From the NCBI GenBank assembly GCA_005793785.1, contig SXPW01000011.1, positions 1-9,197 on the forward strand: a stretch of 9,197 nucleotides of DNA. Direction: 5' to 3'. Position numbers and translations under genes: made by a program. The stretch comes from Actinomycetota bacterium. Lineage in GTDB: Bacteria > Actinomycetota > Acidimicrobiia > Acidimicrobiales > Ilumatobacteraceae. Below, piece after piece: positions 1 through 5,202 of this stretch. Within the stretch, counting starts at the first letter, position 1. Every line of letters starts with the position of its first letter. Below the pieces are notes generated by a model, which did no database searches, was not told the DNA's origin, and was given only the letters and a program-made list of their open reading frames with translations.

Positions 1-755
1 GGCAATTCACTCGCCTCGTTGATGCGCAATACACGCGGGCAGCCGATCTCGCGTGCGAGGCGCTCGAGGGCCAGCGTGTTGCTCGAGTTGGCCGATCCGA
101 TGACGACCATCACGTCGACCTCCTGGGCGATCTTGGTGAGCGACGCCTGTCGATTGGTGGTCGCGAAACACAGGTCGCTGCGACCCGGAGTCCACACGTC
201 GGGAAAACGCTCCGTCACCGCCGTCGCAACGCCCTCCCACTCGCGGTGCGAGAGCGTGGTTTGGGCGAGGAGTGCAACGGGCTCGGCAAAGTTGGGAAGG
301 GCCGCCACTTCGTCGAGTGTCTCTACGCGCGAAATGGCGTCCGGTGCAACGGCCATCGTGCCGACGGCCTCCTCGTGGCCTTCATGACCGACGTAGACGA
401 TGCGGTATCCCTTGCCGGCGCGCGTGCGCACCTCATGGTGCACCTTGGTGACGAGTGGGCACACCGAATCGACCATGTAACTGCCGCGTTCGCGGGCGGT
501 GCTCACCACGTCGGGCGCCGAGCCGTGTGCCGACAACATGATTGGTCTGCCGACGGGCACCACACTGACGTCATCGACGAAGATGACTCCACGCTCGGTG
601 AATCGCTCGACCACGATCCGGTTGTGGACGATCTCGTGGTAGCAGTACACGGGTGCCTCGAACGTGCGCACCATCCAGGCGAGCGCCTTGATCGCCATCT
701 CCACACCTGCGCAGAATCCCCGTGGCGCGGCGAGCAGCACCTTGTCGACCTTCAT
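1..755 (-). CDS. ispH: 4-hydroxy-3-methylbut-2-enyl diphosphate reductase, 3' end cut off by the window
   Basis: IspH (LytB) is a cytosolic iron-sulfur enzyme that reduces HMBPP to IPP and DMAPP, the last step of the MEP isoprenoid pathway. The 251 residues present start at an ATG (complement of 753-755) and read MKVDKVLLAAPRGFCAGVEM. All three cluster cysteines of the family are visible: Cys15 (PRGFCAGV), Cys99 (DSVCPLVTK) and Cys196 (LCFATTNRQ). Substrate-binding residues are also present: His44 (HNRIV), His77 (SAHGS), His127/Glu129 (GHEGHEE), the TTNRQ motif and the GSANSSN segment at about 220-226. E. coli has GHPE where this protein has GHEE, so the residue before the catalytic Glu differs. 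Roughly the last 60 residues lie outside the window, judged from family length. The gene is divergent from der. Identification is very secure from motifs. Confidence 0.97.
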   Translation of the reverse strand, partial: MKVDKVLLAAPRGFCAGVEMAIKALAWMVRTFEAPVYCYHEIVHNRIVVERFTERGVIFVDDVSVVPVGRPIMLSAHGSAPDVVSTARERGSYMVDSVCPLVTKVHHEVRTRAGKGYRIVYVGHEGHEEAVGTMAVAPDAISRVETLDEVAALPNFAEPVALLAQTTLSHREWEGVATAVTERFPDVWTPGRSDLCFATTNRQASLTKIAQEVDVMVVIGSANSSNTLALERLAREIGCPRVLRINEASEL

Positions 756-765
756 GCGTGAGAAC

Positions 766-777
766 AACGGTACCGTT
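766..777. promoter_or_regulatory. Perfect 12-bp palindrome in the ispH-der divergent gap
   Basis: AACGGTACCGTT equals its own reverse complement. It lies in the 47-base gap between the ispH start (755) and the chosen der start (803). It contains a TACCGT hexamer on each strand (767-772 reading left, 771-776 reading right). The leftward one sits 11 bases before the ispH ATG, where a -10 element would put transcription start a few bases before the codon. It could be a paired -10 element or an operator for a dimeric regulator; the sequence alone does not decide. Confidence 0.45.
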
Positions 778-789
778 CGACGTCGTCGG

Positions 790-795
790 TAGCGT
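790..795 (+). promoter_or_regulatory. Putative -10 element of der
   Basis: TAGCGT fits the TAnnnT form and lies 7 bases before GTG 803, which would make the der transcript leaderless. No good -35 hexamer is visible at 16-18 bases. The call rests on the same box-to-start spacing seen before several other genes in this window. Confidence 0.4.
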
Positions 796-802
796 GAACG
801 AA

Positions 803-2137
803 GTGACGAGTGCCGACGCCCGCAAGAGCGTCGTCATCGTCGGTCGCCCGAACGTGGGAAAGAGCACGCTCTTCAACCGCTTCGTCGGTGAACAAGCCGC
901 CATCGTCGAGGACCAGCCGGGTGTGACTCGCGACCGGCACACCCGCGAAGTGGAGTGGTGCGGGTACCACTTCGACATCGTCGACACCGGCGGATGGATG
1001 CCCGGTGGATCTGCGCTCGATTCCAAGGTGAGTCGCCAGGTCGAGGCAGCGGCGCGCACGGCCGACATCGTGATCTTCCTCGTGGATGCGACGGCTGGAC
1101 TGAACGACGACGACGAGTCGATCGCCGCGTGGCTTCGCGCGACGGGCCGGCCGATCCTGTTGGTCGCCAACAAGGTTGACGGACCCGGAGTGGAGACCGA
1201 TCTCTGGCAGTTCCTCAGTTTGGGTCTGGGCGATGCAGTTCCCGTGTCGGCGATCCACGGACGCAAGTCGGGTGATCTCCTCGATGTAATCGTCGATCAG
1301 TTGGAGCTCGAGGTCGACGAGGGCACCGAGACGGCCGGCTTCGTGCGCGATCCGCAGACCAAGGAACCGCGTGTCGCCATCGTCGGTCGCCCGAACGTGG
1401 GCAAGAGCACCGTGTTCAATCGCCTGGTGGGAGAGGAACGTTCCATCGTCCACGACATGGCGGGCACCACCCGGGATGCCGTCGACACCCGCGTGGAAAC
1501 CGCGGATGGACCGGTCATCTTCGTGGATACGGCTGGTATGCGACGACGCAGCAAGGTGGAAGCCGGCACCGAGTACTACTCGATCATCCGCGCATTGCGC
1601 GCCGTGGACGAGAGTGACATCGCCCTCCTCGTGATTGACGCCACCGAGGGTGTCACGAGTCAGGACCAGCGACTCGCCGAACGCATCGATGCGAGCGGGT
1701 GCCCGATCGTGCTCGTGCTCAACAAGTGGGAGATGCTCGACGCAGAGCGACGCGAGGTGGTGGAGATCGAACTACGTCGGCGGCTGTACTTCATCGGTGA
1801 TTCACCGATCGTCCGTCTTTCGGCGCTCACCGGCAAGAACGTGCACCGCTTGCAGCCGCTCCTGACGGAAGCCATCACCAACTACCACAAACGGGTGCCA
1901 ACCCGCGATGTCAATCGCGTGCTGGCCGCCGCGCAACAGCAACAACCGGCCGGACAGGGCGCCCGCGTCCTGTACGCGCTGCAAGGAGCCGTCGATCCGC
2001 CGACGTTCACCCTGTTCGTCAACCGTGAATTGCCGCAAACGTACTTGCGCTACCTCGAGCGAGCGATTCGTGAGGCGTTCGAGTTCGGTTCGACCCCCAT
2101 CAAGTTGCGCGTGCGTCAGCGCTCCGAACAGAATTAG
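803..2137 (+). CDS. der: Ribosome biogenesis GTPase Der (EngA)
   Basis: Der has two tandem GTPase domains and a C-terminal KH-like domain and acts in late 50S ribosomal subunit assembly in the cytoplasm. From GTG 803 the protein is 444 residues, normal for the family. G domain 1 shows GRPNVGKST at residues 14-22, DTGG at 61-64 and NKVD at 123-126. G domain 2 shows GRPNVGKST at 195-203, DTAGM at 242-246 and NKWE at 307-310. The KH-like part covers about 355-435, with the ALQGAVDPPTFTLFVN segment typical of Der. The start is uncertain: GTG 794 (447 aa) is in frame, and the frame stays open to GTG 722, but that would run 34 bases into ispH. No Shine-Dalgarno sequence precedes 794 or 803; I chose 803 because TAGCGT lies 7 bases upstream. 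The two P-loop regions share a 24-base identical stretch (835-858 and 1378-1401). Confidence 0.96.
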   Translation: MTSADARKSVVIVGRPNVGKSTLFNRFVGEQAAIVEDQPGVTRDRHTREVEWCGYHFDIVDTGGWMPGGSALDSKVSRQVEAAARTADIVIFLVDATAGLNDDDESIAAWLRATGRPILLVANKVDGPGVETDLWQFLSLGLGDAVPVSAIHGRKSGDLLDVIVDQLELEVDEGTETAGFVRDPQTKEPRVAIVGRPNVGKSTVFNRLVGEERSIVHDMAGTTRDAVDTRVETADGPVIFVDTAGMRRRSKVEAGTEYYSIIRALRAVDESDIALLVIDATEGVTSQDQRLAERIDASGCPIVLVLNKWEMLDAERREVVEIELRRRLYFIGDSPIVRLSALTGKNVHRLQPLLTEAITNYHKRVPTRDVNRVLAAAQQQQPAGQGARVLYALQGAVDPPTFTLFVNRELPQTYLRYLERAIREAFEFGSTPIKLRVRQRSEQN

Positions 2138-2143
2138 ACGTCA

Positions 2144-2185
2144 TGACGGTGTCGATCTGACGGTGTTGCTCTGACGGGGTTGGAG
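2144..2185 (+). repeat. Three imperfect 14-bp tandem repeats between der and the zinc-ribbon gene
   Basis: TGACGGTGTCGATC (2144-2157), TGACGGTGTTGCTC (2158-2171) and TGACGGGGTTGGAG (2172-2185) follow one another at an exact 14-base period. The first two share 9 leading bases; the third degenerates into the GGAGGG ribosome binding site (2182-2187) of the next gene. They nearly fill the 56-base gap after the der stop. Function unknown; a direct-repeat operator and replication slippage are both possible. Confidence 0.6.
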
Positions 2186-2193
2186 GGTTAGCG

Positions 2194-2433
2194 ATGCCGT
2201 GGTGCGAACCGTGTTCGCGTTACTTCGCTCCATCGGCCATGACCACCGACGGCGCGTGTCCGGCATGTGGCAAGCCGATCGATGCACCGTTGCGCCGTCG
2301 ATCGTCCGAGGCGCCGACGTTGCGCGACCTGTCGGAGATGAGCGGCGAGCGAGCCCCGTGGCACTTCAAACTGCTGATGGCAGCACTCGTGGCGTACCTC
2401 GGCTGGCGCATCATCGCGCCGTTTGTAGACTGA
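2194..2433 (+). CDS. Small zinc-ribbon protein with a C-terminal membrane helix
   Basis: This 79-residue protein is not a family I can name. Its N-terminus is a treble-type zinc ribbon: Cys4-x2-Cys7 and Cys22-x2-Cys25 (CPACGKPI). A charged linker (about 30-55, rich in Arg, Ser and Glu) follows. Residues 58-78 are hydrophobic with aromatic ends (FKLLMAALVAYLGWRIIAPF) and are probably a single transmembrane helix, which suggests a tail-anchored protein with the ribbon in the cytoplasm. The ATG has the best Shine-Dalgarno sequence in the window, GGAGGG at 2182-2187, 6 bases upstream, supporting a real gene. It lies 56 bases after der and probably shares its transcript. Its stop codon overlaps the likely -10 of the following tRNA gene. 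Metal binding and topology are inferred from the sequence pattern only. Confidence 0.85.
   Translation: MPWCEPCSRYFAPSAMTTDGACPACGKPIDAPLRRRSSEAPTLRDLSEMSGERAPWHFKLLMAALVAYLGWRIIAPFVD
2426..2431 (+). promoter_or_regulatory. Putative -10 element of tRNA-Pro
   Basis: TAGACT ends on the first base of the upstream gene's TGA stop and lies 16 bases before the mature tRNA 5' end, leaving room for a short 5' leader removed by RNase P. No strong -35 hexamer is seen in the upstream coding sequence. TAGCTA at 2442-2447 abuts the tRNA and is too close to serve as its own -10. Confidence 0.4.
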
Positions 2434-2447
2434 CCAAGCCGTAGCTA

Positions 2448-2522
2448 CGGGCTGTGGCGCAGCTTGGTTAGCGCGCTTGTCTGGGGGACAAGAGGTCGGG
2501 AGTTCAAATCTCCCCAGCCCGA
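2448..2522 (+). tRNA. tRNA-Pro, anticodon GGG
   Basis: The 75-base sequence folds as a complete cloverleaf. The acceptor stem pairs CGGGCTG (2448-2454) with CAGCCCG (2515-2521), with discriminator A at 2522. The D arm is GCGC/GCGC around AGCTTGGTTA. The anticodon stem CTTGT/ACAAG encloses the loop CTGGGGG, giving anticodon GGG, which reads proline CCC/CCU. The T arm is GGGAG-TTCAAAT-CTCCC. No CCA is encoded: the bases after the discriminator are CG and then ATG. Proline is therefore acylated on a CCA that must be added after transcription. The SRAP gene begins two bases after the discriminator. Confidence 0.97.
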
Positions 2523-2524
2523 CG

Positions 2525-3262
2525 ATGTGCGGGCGCTTCGTTGCCACGACCGCGCCGGAGCAACTGGCGTTGCTCTTCGATGCCGTGTTGTCTGACCCAT
2601 TCTCGGCACGCTGGACCCCCAACTACAACGTCGCGCCAACGACGAGCATCCTGATGCTGACCGATACGTCCATGAACGGAGTCGAGCCGACGGAGACGGC
2701 GGACGAAGCACGGCGGGTTCTGCAGCGCGCGCACTGGGGCCTCTTGCCGTCGTGGTCGAAGGATCGGAGTCGGGCCGCCAGCATGATCAATGCCCGCAGC
2801 GAGACGTTGACCGAGAAGCCGAGCTTCAAACCATTGCTCGCCGCCCATCGTTGCGTCGTGCCGGTGGATGGCTACTACGAGTGGCGCACGACGGGAGTCG
2901 ATCCGAAGGTGAAACAACCCAAGCAGCCGTACTACATTCGCGCTTCTGATTCGGCACCGATTGCGATCGCCGGTTTGTGGACCACGTGGCGCGACCCGGC
3001 GCTCGAGGGGGAAGTCGTGCGCAGTTGCAGTCTCATCACCACGTCCCCGAACGCGACGCTCGCCGCAATCCATGATCGAATGCCTTGCGTGTTGGATTCC
3101 GACGACATCGACGAATGGCTGTGCGCCGATCAGCCACCACTGCACCTTCTGCGTACCGCCGCCGACGATCGGCTTGTCGGCGTCACGGTGAGCACGGCGG
3201 TGAACAACGTCCGCAACAAGGGTGCGGAGTTGATCGTGCCGACGACGACGACGTTGTTCTAA
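2525..3262 (+). CDS. SRAP-domain (HMCES/YedK family) abasic-site DNA-protein crosslinking protein
   Basis: SRAP proteins bind abasic sites in single-stranded DNA and form a thiazolidine crosslink through Cys2, shielding the lesion during replication. The 245-residue protein begins MCGRFV, so Cys2 is in place once Met1 is removed. Other family residues are visible: NYNVAPT at 33-39, Asn89 and Arg91 in INARSE, Glu119 in DGYYEW, and His183 in AAIHDRMP, matching the YedK active-site Asn, Glu and His. The C-terminal VSTAVNNVRNKG (about 220-231) is also typical. The ATG is fixed by the Cys2 requirement; the frame stays open upstream into the tRNA, but those codons are not plausible protein. The start lies two bases after tRNA-Pro with no room for a Shine-Dalgarno outside the tRNA, so translation probably begins on a leaderless or tRNA-processed mRNA. 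It converges on the HIT gene with 4 bases between stops. Confidence 0.95.
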   Translation: MCGRFVATTAPEQLALLFDAVLSDPFSARWTPNYNVAPTTSILMLTDTSMNGVEPTETADEARRVLQRAHWGLLPSWSKDRSRAASMINARSETLTEKPSFKPLLAAHRCVVPVDGYYEWRTTGVDPKVKQPKQPYYIRASDSAPIAIAGLWTTWRDPALEGEVVRSCSLITTSPNATLAAIHDRMPCVLDSDDIDEWLCADQPPLHLLRTAADDRLVGVTVSTAVNNVRNKGAELIVPTTTTLF

Positions 3263-3266
3263 CCCG

Positions 3267-3686
3267 TTACACCGCGCCAGACACCCCGTCGACGCGCAAT
3301 TGCGCGGCGAGGCGGGCGGCGGCCTCGGCAAGTCGCTCGGCGGGGACGTTCTGTTGCTGGTTGGAAAAGTCGAGATCCGACATCTGGTTGGCGGGTATGC
3401 AATGAAGATGAACGTGGTTGACCTCGAAACCGGCGATCACCATGCCGACACGGTCCGATCCGAAGGCGGTGCGTTGTGCAAGGGCGACGCGGCGGGCGAC
3501 TTCAAAGACGTGGGCGTTCAGTGATGCGGACATGTCCATCCAGTGATTGATCGGTTCGCGGGGAACGACGAGGGCGTGACCCGTGGTGATCGGAGCGATG
3601 GTCATGAAGACGACGCATCGTTCGTCGCGGAGTGCGAAGTGTCCGGGTAGTTCGCCGGCGATGATTCGGGTGAACAATGAGGTCAT
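3267..3686 (-). CDS. HIT family nucleotide hydrolase/transferase
   Basis: HIT proteins are small cytosolic dimers that hydrolyse or transfer nucleoside monophosphates, for example from adenosine phosphoramidates or Ap4A-like substrates; the substrate here is unknown. The 139-residue protein has the family N-terminus LFTRIIAGELPG, the segment TTGHALVVPREPINHW (about 34-49), and the catalytic triad HVHLH at 91-95 (His91, His93, His95; the central His is the nucleophile position). The start at ATG (complement of 3684-3686) gives the usual MTSLFTRI beginning; a longer reading to 3749 would run into the divergent phosphatidyltransferase gene. A -10-like TATCGT lies 8 bases upstream with TTCGCA 17 bases further, suggesting leaderless transcription. 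The C-terminal 30 residues are Ala-rich and helical. Confidence 0.93.
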   Translation of the reverse strand: MTSLFTRIIAGELPGHFALRDERCVVFMTIAPITTGHALVVPREPINHWMDMSASLNAHVFEVARRVALAQRTAFGSDRVGMVIAGFEVNHVHLHCIPANQMSDLDFSNQQQNVPAERLAEAAARLAAQLRVDGVSGAV

Positions 3687-3694
3687 GTCGAGCG

Positions 3695-3723
3695 ACGATA
3701 GTCCAGCGCCAATCGGTTGCGAA
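3695..3723 (-). promoter_or_regulatory. Putative promoter of the HIT gene
   Basis: On the minus strand TTCGCA (complement of 3718-3723) is followed after 17 bases by TATCGT (complement of 3695-3700). The ATG comes 8 bases after the -10, so the expected transcription start is at or within a base or two of the start codon. This is one of the two best -35/-10 pairs in the window. Confidence 0.5.
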
Positions 3724-3724
3724 G

Positions 3725-3730
3725 TAGCCT
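3725..3730 (+). promoter_or_regulatory. Putative -10 element of the CDP-alcohol phosphatidyltransferase gene
   Basis: TAGCCT lies 8 bases before ATG 3739, the same box-to-start distance as on the divergent HIT side. No convincing -35 is visible. It overlaps the HIT promoter region, so the two transcription units may compete. Confidence 0.35.
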
Positions 3731-3738
3731 TCGCCACG

Positions 3739-4332
3739 ATGGCGAACAAATTCGCGACGTGGCCGAACGTGGTGACGCTGGCACGCCTCGGGTGTCTGCC
3801 GCTGTTTCTCTGGTTGTTGTTCGGGAGGAACGACCGCGAATGGGCGGCCTACCTGCTCGGAGTATTGGGCACGACGGATTGGATCGACGGTTGGTTGGCG
3901 CGCCGTTTGCACCAGCGCAGCGAGTTCGGTGCCGTGTTCGACCCGGCGGTGGATCGACTGCTCTTCATCGTGGGCGTCGGCTCGATCGTCATCGACGGCG
4001 CTGTTCCGGCATGGTTCGGCCTCGCCGTGGTCGTTCGAGAGGTGTTCATCGCCGTCCTGATGCTCGGTGGAACCGCCCTCGGCATGGCGCGTTTCCCGGT
4101 GAATCAGTGGGGGAAGAACTACACCTTCGCGCTCATGATTGCGTTTCCGTTGTTGCTCGTCGGCAGTAGCGACGCCGGGTGGGCCCTTGGTGCTCGGAAT
4201 GCAGGATGGGCGATCGGTGTGCCGGGTCTCGTCATCTGTTACGCGACCGCAGTTGCGTACGTGCCGCAGGTGATTCGGGGAGTGCGAACGGCACGAAACG
4301 GTCCCAGCACCGCGAACGACGTCTCAACCTGA
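3739..4332 (+). CDS. CDP-alcohol phosphatidyltransferase (PgsA-like)
   Basis: This integral membrane enzyme family transfers a phosphatidyl group from CDP-diacylglycerol to an alcohol such as glycerol 3-phosphate. From ATG 3739 it is 197 residues. The complete family signature D-x2-D-G-x2-A-R-x8-G-x3-D-x3-D is present: Asp47, Asp50-Gly51, Ala54-Arg55, Gly64, Asp68 and Asp72, which bind the metals and the CDP group. Hydrophobic stretches at about 17-29, 36-46, 74-95, 93-115, 128-145 and 158-178 fit the six-helix fold. WGKNYTFALMIAFPLLL (124-140) resembles PgsA proteins. M. tuberculosis has pgsA2 just upstream of gcvH, which supports a PgsA-type assignment, but the acceptor alcohol (glycerol phosphate, phosphatidylglycerol or inositol phosphate) cannot be read from the sequence. 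ATG 3685 is in frame but would abut the HIT start; 3739 begins the conserved domain. The gene ends 16 bases before gcvH. Confidence 0.92.
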   Translation: MANKFATWPNVVTLARLGCLPLFLWLLFGRNDREWAAYLLGVLGTTDWIDGWLARRLHQRSEFGAVFDPAVDRLLFIVGVGSIVIDGAVPAWFGLAVVVREVFIAVLMLGGTALGMARFPVNQWGKNYTFALMIAFPLLLVGSSDAGWALGARNAGWAIGVPGLVICYATAVAYVPQVIRGVRTARNGPSTANDVST

Positions 4333-4345
4333 GGCTACGGTTGAG
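4323..4345 (+). promoter_or_regulatory. Inverted repeat spanning the phosphatidyltransferase stop and the gcvH start region
   Basis: CTCAACC (4323-4329) and GGTTGAG (4339-4345) form a perfect 7-bp inverted repeat around a 9-base centre. The right arm overlaps the last bases of the putative gcvH -10 TACGGT (4336-4341) and ends 3 bases before ATG 4349. It could be a regulator site that blocks the promoter, or an RNA hairpin at the end of the upstream transcript. There is no U-run after it, so a classical Rho-independent terminator is unlikely. Confidence 0.45.
4336..4341 (+). promoter_or_regulatory. Putative -10 element of gcvH
   Basis: TACGGT starts 3 bases after the upstream TGA and ends 7 bases before ATG 4349, so a transcript from it would be leaderless. 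TGAGGG at 4342-4347 is too close to the ATG to act as a Shine-Dalgarno. No clear -35 is seen. Confidence 0.4.
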
Positions 4346-4348
4346 GGT

Positions 4349-4723
4349 ATGTTGATTCCCGAACACCTCCAGTACACGGCGCAACACGAGTGGGTGCAGT
4401 TCAACGGTTCTGTCGCCCGAATCGGAATCACCGACTACGCCCAGGATGCACTCGGGGACGTGGTCTTCGTCGGTGTTCCCACCGTTGGTGCAGTCGTGTC
4501 GGCGGATCAGTCGTTCACCGAAGTGGAGAGCACCAAGAGCGTCTCCGACATCTATGCGCCCGTCGCAGGAACGATCACCGCAGTGAACGCCCAGCTCTCC
4601 GACCAGCCCGAATTGCTCAACCAAGACCCCTACGGCGCGGGTTGGATTTGTGAAATCACCGTGCAGGGTGAGCCGCCACGGCTGCTCGACGCTGCGGCGT
4701 ATTCGGCGCTGCTCAACGGGTAG
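4349..4723 (+). CDS. gcvH: Glycine cleavage system H protein
   Basis: GcvH carries a lipoyl arm that shuttles the aminomethyl group from glycine between the P, T and L proteins of the glycine cleavage complex. The 124-residue protein is of normal length. Landmarks: the N-terminal EHLQYTAQHEWVQ, GITDYAQDALGDVVFV (26-41), and the lipoylation motif EVESTKSVSDIYAPV with Lys63 as the lipoylated residue. Every feature needed for function is present. ATG 4349 is the natural start, with no upstream ribosome binding site of normal spacing, consistent with a leaderless message. The FHA gene follows after 2 bases. gcvT and gcvP lie 2.4-3.8 kb downstream, so most of the system is encoded here. Confidence 0.97.
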   Translation: MLIPEHLQYTAQHEWVQFNGSVARIGITDYAQDALGDVVFVGVPTVGAVVSADQSFTEVESTKSVSDIYAPVAGTITAVNAQLSDQPELLNQDPYGAGWICEITVQGEPPRLLDAAAYSALLNG

Positions 4724-4725
4724 CC

Positions 4726-5202
4726 GTGCAATACGTCTTCTGCAACCAGTGCGGACATCGCAACCCGCCGTCGTCGACGTTTTGTTCGTCGTGCGGGGCG
4801 GTGCTCGACAAGCCGAGCCTGCGTACCGGCGTCCTCCCCAAGACCGACCCGCTGCTCGACGGCATCTACGACGACGACAACGCCGTGGTGCGGGAAGGCG
4901 ACATTCGGCCGGGCGAGGTGATGTTGGTGGTCCGCCAGGGACCGGAGATCGGCACCCGCTACTCGTTGGAGGGCGATCAGGTCAGCGTGGGCCGTGTCCC
5001 GGACAACGACATCCAGCTCGACGACTTCACGGTCTCGCGACAGCACGCCGTCTTCGTTCAACAGGGCGGGGCGTGGCTGGTGCGCGATCTCGGATCGCTG
5101 AACGGTACGTACGTGAACAACCGGCGTGTCGATGAGTCGGTCGTCGAGCACGGCGACGCGCTGCAAATCGGTCGATTCCATCTCGTCGCGTTCTTTGGGT
5201 GA
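4726..5202 (+). CDS. Zinc-ribbon FHA-domain protein, GarA-like
   Basis: The 158-residue protein has an N-terminal zinc ribbon (Cys6-x2-Cys9, Cys20-x2-Cys23), an acidic linker (about 41-60), and a C-terminal FHA domain at 66-150 that binds phosphothreonine. FHA residues are intact: GR at 89-90, SRQH at 104-107 and GSLNGTYVN at 123-131. The FHA part and gene position (gcvH, FHA, MerR) match mycobacterial GarA (Rv1827), which represses 2-oxoglutarate decarboxylation and controls glutamate enzymes. GarA carries an N-terminal ETTS phosphorylation motif whose phosphorylation makes the FHA domain bind itself. I see no such motif here; the only linker threonines are in LRTGV and PKTDP. GTG 4726 is the only reasonable start. 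The stop overlaps the possible next start GTG 5199 as GTGA, so the two genes are translationally close. A role in the same metabolic control is inferred. Confidence 0.92.
   Translation: MQYVFCNQCGHRNPPSSTFCSSCGAVLDKPSLRTGVLPKTDPLLDGIYDDDNAVVREGDIRPGEVMLVVRQGPEIGTRYSLEGDQVSVGRVPDNDIQLDDFTVSRQHAVFVQQGGAWLVRDLGSLNGTYVNNRRVDESVVEHGDALQIGRFHLVAFFG

Noticed and set aside
722..802. Extended N-terminus of der from GTG 722
   Set aside because: It would overlap the ispH coding region by 34 bases, and the extra residues do not resemble Der N-termini; the conserved domain begins just after 803.
571..1453. Two overlapping minus-strand frames across ispH and der
   Set aside because: They overlap conserved motifs of IspH and Der in the wrong frame and have no family features.
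2477..2524. Extended N-terminus of the SRAP protein starting inside the tRNA
   Set aside because: SRAP activity needs Cys at position 2, which only ATG 2525 provides, and the added codons are the tRNA sequence.
3240..3252. GAC trinucleotide run at the SRAP 3' end as a microsatellite
   Set aside because: It is only about four units, is coding (the Thr-rich tail), and such runs are common in this GC-rich DNA.
3263..3266. Bidirectional terminator between SRAP and HIT
   Set aside because: The gap is 4 bases and the flanking GAC-rich sequence forms no hairpin with a U-run on either strand.
2504..3331. Open frame of 275 codons on the minus strand over SRAP
   Set aside because: It is Arg/His-rich, antisense to a protein with all SRAP active-site residues, and runs into the tRNA.
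4333..4348. Glycine riboswitch before gcvH
   Set aside because: Only 16 bases separate the genes, far too short for a glycine aptamer, and none of its conserved segments is visible there or before gcvT.
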